Of a stretch of 64,000 nucleotides of DNA, positions 61,828 to 64,000 are shown piece after piece. The stretch's first letter is position 1, and each line of letters begins with the position of its first letter. Under the pieces are notes generated by a model. It was not told the origin of the DNA and made no database searches. It saw only the letters and a list, made by a program, of their open reading frames with translations. A program made the translations under genes and the position numbers. This DNA comes from Oscillospiraceae bacterium. Lineage in GTDB: Bacteria > Bacillota > Clostridia > Oscillospirales > Ruminococcaceae. The stretch covers positions 124,001 to 188,000 of the forward strand of contig JAFUNR010000010.1 of assembly GCA_017472965.1 (NCBI GenBank), written 5' to 3'.

Positions 61828-63225
61828 TTACACAGGATGGGTCTGGTTGGCAAAATCCACATGGTCGCCATCCACGCCCACCAGCTTCTGGTTGCGCTTC
61901 TCAAAGAACTTGGGCGCAACCTGCGGGAACATGGCGTAGGTCAGCACATCCTCTTCCTGACGGATATACTTGCTGGCCTGCTCACGCAGCTTATCCATTT
62001 CGGGAGCCAGCGTATCCGCAAAGCGGCAGGTGATGGGCTCATCATCGCCGATGATCTTCTTACGGAACTCCTCACTGATGGGAGCGGGGGTAGCACCGTA
62101 CTCGCCGCGCACCATGGCCTTGAACTCCTTGGTAACCATCTTATAGCGCTCACCCATCAGCACATTGAACACAGCCTGCGTGCCGACGATCTGGCTGGTA
62201 GGAGTAACCAGAGGCGGATAACCGGAATCCTTACGAACATTGGGGATCTCAGCCAGCACTTCCTCCAGCTTATCCTCCTTGCCGGCATCTTTCAACTGAC
62301 CCAACAGGTTGGAAAGCATGCCGCCGGGAACCTGATACAGCAGAGTATTGGCATCAACACCCAGCATCTTGTGGCTGATACGGCCGTTGTCCACATATTT
62401 CTGACGGACCTTGGCAAAATGATCACGCACAACATTCAGCTTCTTCAGATCCAGACCGGTATCATACTCGGTACCCTGCAGAGCGGCGACCAGACTCTCG
62501 GTAGGCATATGAGAGGTGCCTAGAGACAGCGGAGAGATGGAGGTATCGACGATATCGGCACCTGCCTCGATGCCCTTCAGGATGGACATGGAAGCCAGAC
62601 CGGAGGTGTAGTGAGAATGGATATCCACCGGGATATCGATATCTTTCTTCAGAGCAGCAACCAGCTCAGCAGTGGAATACGGGGTCAACAGACCGGCCAT
62701 ATCCTTGATGCAGATGCTGTGAGCGCCCATCTCCTGCAGAGTCTTGGCGTAGTTTGCGAAATACTCGTTGTTATGCACCGGGCTCAGGGTATAGGAGATA
62801 CAGGCCTGCACATGGGCATTTTCCTTGATAGCCGCCTTGATGGCAGTCTGCAGGTTGCGGGGATCGTTCAGGGCATCAAAAATACGCAGGATATCAATAC
62901 CGTTGGCAACACTCTTCTGCACAAAGTACTCAACAGCATCATCAGCATAGGGACGGTACCCCAGCATATTCTGACCGCGGAACAGCATCTGCAGCTTGGT
63001 GTCGGGCATTTCGCGGCGCAGAGCGCGCAGACGGTCCCACGGATCCTCATCCAGAAAACGGATGCAGGAATCGAAAGTGGCGCCGCCCCAGCATTCCACA
63101 GAGAAGTAACCCACTTCATTCATGGCAGGCAGAATGGGCAGCATATCATCCATGGTCATGCGGGTGGCAAACAGACTCTGATGCGCATCACGCAGGGCCA
63201 CTTCGGTAATTTTTACTTTAGCCAT
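61828..63225 (-). CDS. oadA: Pyruvate/oxaloacetate carboxyltransferase (5S/OadA type)
   Basis: This 465-residue carboxyltransferase has a TIM barrel (residues 1-300). The metal and substrate motif EVALRDAHQSLFATRMTMDD opens it, followed by ECWGGATFDSCIRFL, MLFRGQNMLGYR and the carbamylated-Lys region CIKDMAGLL. A conserved C-terminal domain ends in EEDVLTYAMFPQVAPKFFEKR. No biotin domain is fused, unlike OadA of sodium pumps; biotin is carried by the separate gene upstream. The sequence closely follows the Propionibacterium transcarboxylase 5S subunit as I remember it. It moves CO2 between pyruvate/oxaloacetate and biotin. Confidence 0.93.
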   Translation of the reverse strand: MAKVKITEVALRDAHQSLFATRMTMDDMLPILPAMNEVGYFSVECWGGATFDSCIRFLDEDPWDRLRALRREMPDTKLQMLFRGQNMLGYRPYADDAVEYFVQKSVANGIDILRIFDALNDPRNLQTAIKAAIKENAHVQACISYTLSPVHNNEYFANYAKTLQEMGAHSICIKDMAGLLTPYSTAELVAALKKDIDIPVDIHSHYTSGLASMSILKGIEAGADIVDTSISPLSLGTSHMPTESLVAALQGTEYDTGLDLKKLNVVRDHFAKVRQKYVDNGRISHKMLGVDANTLLYQVPGGMLSNLLGQLKDAGKEDKLEEVLAEIPNVRKDSGYPPLVTPTSQIVGTQAVFNVLMGERYKMVTKEFKAMVRGEYGATPAPISEEFRKKIIGDDEPITCRFADTLAPEMDKLREQASKYIRQEEDVLTYAMFPQVAPKFFEKRNQKLVGVDGDHVDFANQTHPV

Positions 63226-63278
63226 ACTTATTCAATCCTTTCTGTCAAATTCGTTCGCAGCTGGCAACCGGAGCGTTC

Positions 63279-63665
63279 TCAGTTCAGGGTGACCAGAACG
63301 TCGCCGGCATTGGCGGTATCGCCCTTGCGGACATTGACAGAAGCCACAACGCCGTCACTGGGAGCAACGATGTCGTTCTCCATCTTCATGGCCTCCAGAA
63401 TGACCAGCACCTGACCGGACTTGACAGCATCGCCCACGGCGACCTTGACATCCAGAATATTGCCGGGCATCGGAGCGTTGACGGGAGTGGAGCCTGCAGT
63501 GCCGCCGACAACGGGAGCGGCAGGGGCAGCGGCGGGAGCCGGAGCAGCAGCAGGAGCAGGAGCAGCGACAGGAGCGGCAACAGGCGCAGCAGGAGCGACA
63601 CCGTTGGTCTCCTCAACAACGACATTATAAGCGGTACCATTGACCGTGATGGTGTAAGTTTTCAT
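63279..63665 (-). CDS. Biotin carboxyl carrier protein (1.3S type)
   Basis: This 128-residue carrier has a short N-terminal segment (YTITVNGTAYNVVVEE), an Ala/Pro-rich flexible linker (about 25-58) and a C-terminal biotinyl domain (about 60-128). The biotinylated Lys is in EAMKM. This layout matches 1.3S and GcdC/MmdC-type carriers. The start is ATG 63665 after AGGAGG. It lies between the 12S-type and 5S-type genes and should shuttle carboxybiotin between their products. Confidence 0.94.
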   Translation of the reverse strand: MKTYTITVNGTAYNVVVEETNGVAPAAPVAAPVAAPAPAAAPAPAAAPAAPVVGGTAGSTPVNAPMPGNILDVKVAVGDAVKSGQVLVILEAMKMENDIVAPSDGVVASVNVRKGDTANAGDVLVTLN

Positions 63666-63688
63666 CAAGTTCGTCCTCCTATTTCTTA

Positions 63689-64000
63689 TTACAGAGCCAT
63701 GTTGCCGTGCTTCTTCGGCAGACGTTGTACGCGCTTGGAGCTGAGCATGTCCAGAGCGGCAATCACCTGAGCGCGCACACCGGCGGCATCGGTGACCACA
63801 TCGGCCAGGCCGGCAGCGACCAGCGCTTCAGCGCTGCACTCTTCAGCCACATAAGCGGCGGCCAGAGCAGCAGTATCCTTCGCCAGATCCTTGCCTGCAT
63901 CCAACTCTTCCTTGTGCAGAACGGTGACGGCGGCGGTGGGCTCGATGGGAGCGATCACGCCCTTATCGGTAACGACGGTCAGATCGGCATTGCACAGAGC
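63689..64000 (-). CDS. mmdA: Acyl-CoA carboxyltransferase (12S/MmdA type), C-terminal fragment
   Basis: The last 103 codons of a carboxyltransferase run to the window edge in an open frame. The visible part (GVIAPIEPTAAVTVLH and the ending RVQRLPKKHGNMAL) matches the C-terminus of MmdA/PccB/12S proteins, including the typical Lys-Lys-His-Gly-Asn tail. It would transfer CO2 between methylmalonyl-CoA or a similar acyl-CoA and biotin. The start and most of the protein lie beyond base 64000. It is 23 bases upstream of the biotin carrier gene. Confidence 0.88.
   Translation of the reverse strand, partial: ALCNADLTVVTDKGVIAPIEPTAAVTVLHKEELDAGKDLAKDTAALAAAYVAEECSAEALVAAGLADVVTDAAGVRAQVIAALDMLSSKRVQRLPKKHGNMAL

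Overview
This window reads as chromosomal DNA of an anaerobic, fermentative Clostridia member, most likely Oscillospiraceae/Ruminococcaceae. The evidence is its high GC, Shine-Dalgarno starts on nearly every gene, YunB and WhiA, AdhE, two [FeFe] hydrogenase-type proteins, a glycyl radical enzyme and many enzymes for plant-derived carbohydrate. I cannot name the genus. No IS element, phage, CRISPR array or rRNA is visible. Both ends cut genes: rex on the left and a carboxyltransferase on the right.

Layout. 1-1.3 kb: rex (partial), tdk and tRNA-Leu(CAG). 1.4-5.8 kb: an AT-richer two-component system plus ABC exporter. 5.8-10.6 kb: Fe-S aldo-keto reductase, UroD-fold protein, GH4 galactosidase and divergent AraC regulator. 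10.7-19 kb: a 26-unit Sel1 protein, zinc dehydrogenase, an orphan glycyl radical enzyme, an ArsC/Spx protein and an acetyl esterase. 19.1-22.3 kb: lysine riboswitch with an NhaC-type transporter, then a GH28-like protein. 22.3-25.5 kb: a complex control region with a Rex box, then adhE. 25.6-31.2 kb: a probable H2-sensing signalling cluster (APH-like kinase, two small [2Fe-2S] proteins, PAS-containing sensory hydrogenase, SpoIIE-type phosphatase, group B hydrogenase). 31.3-36.2 kb: AlkD, GH78, DUF1653, YunB and Pcp. 36.3-44.9 kb: hprK-glk-murB-whiA-dnaE-pfkA. 45.1-47.7 kb: serC-serA behind a Ser/Cys-rich leader peptide and a terminator. 47.8-49.8 kb: cobalamin riboswitch, DUF4430 lipoprotein, ECF S component, and a divergent GNAT gene. 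50-57.6 kb: GH78, GPH symporter and GH3 with a divergent AraC regulator. 57.8-61.7 kb: a second identical tRNA-Leu, LysR, PHP phosphatase, peptidoglycan-binding protein, S26-like peptidase and ferredoxin. 61.8-64 kb: 5S, 1.3S and 12S-type transcarboxylase subunits.

The genes fit a gut-type fermenter that imports and cleaves plant oligosaccharides (rhamnosides, galactosides, beta-glucosides, acetylated sugars). It balances redox through Rex/AdhE and hydrogenase, and controls amino-acid and vitamin genes with RNA. The most notable candidates are the serC leader attenuator, the B12-riboswitch DUF4430/ECF unit with its symmetric divergent promoter, the H2-sensing kinase/phosphatase cluster, and the orphan glycyl radical enzyme.
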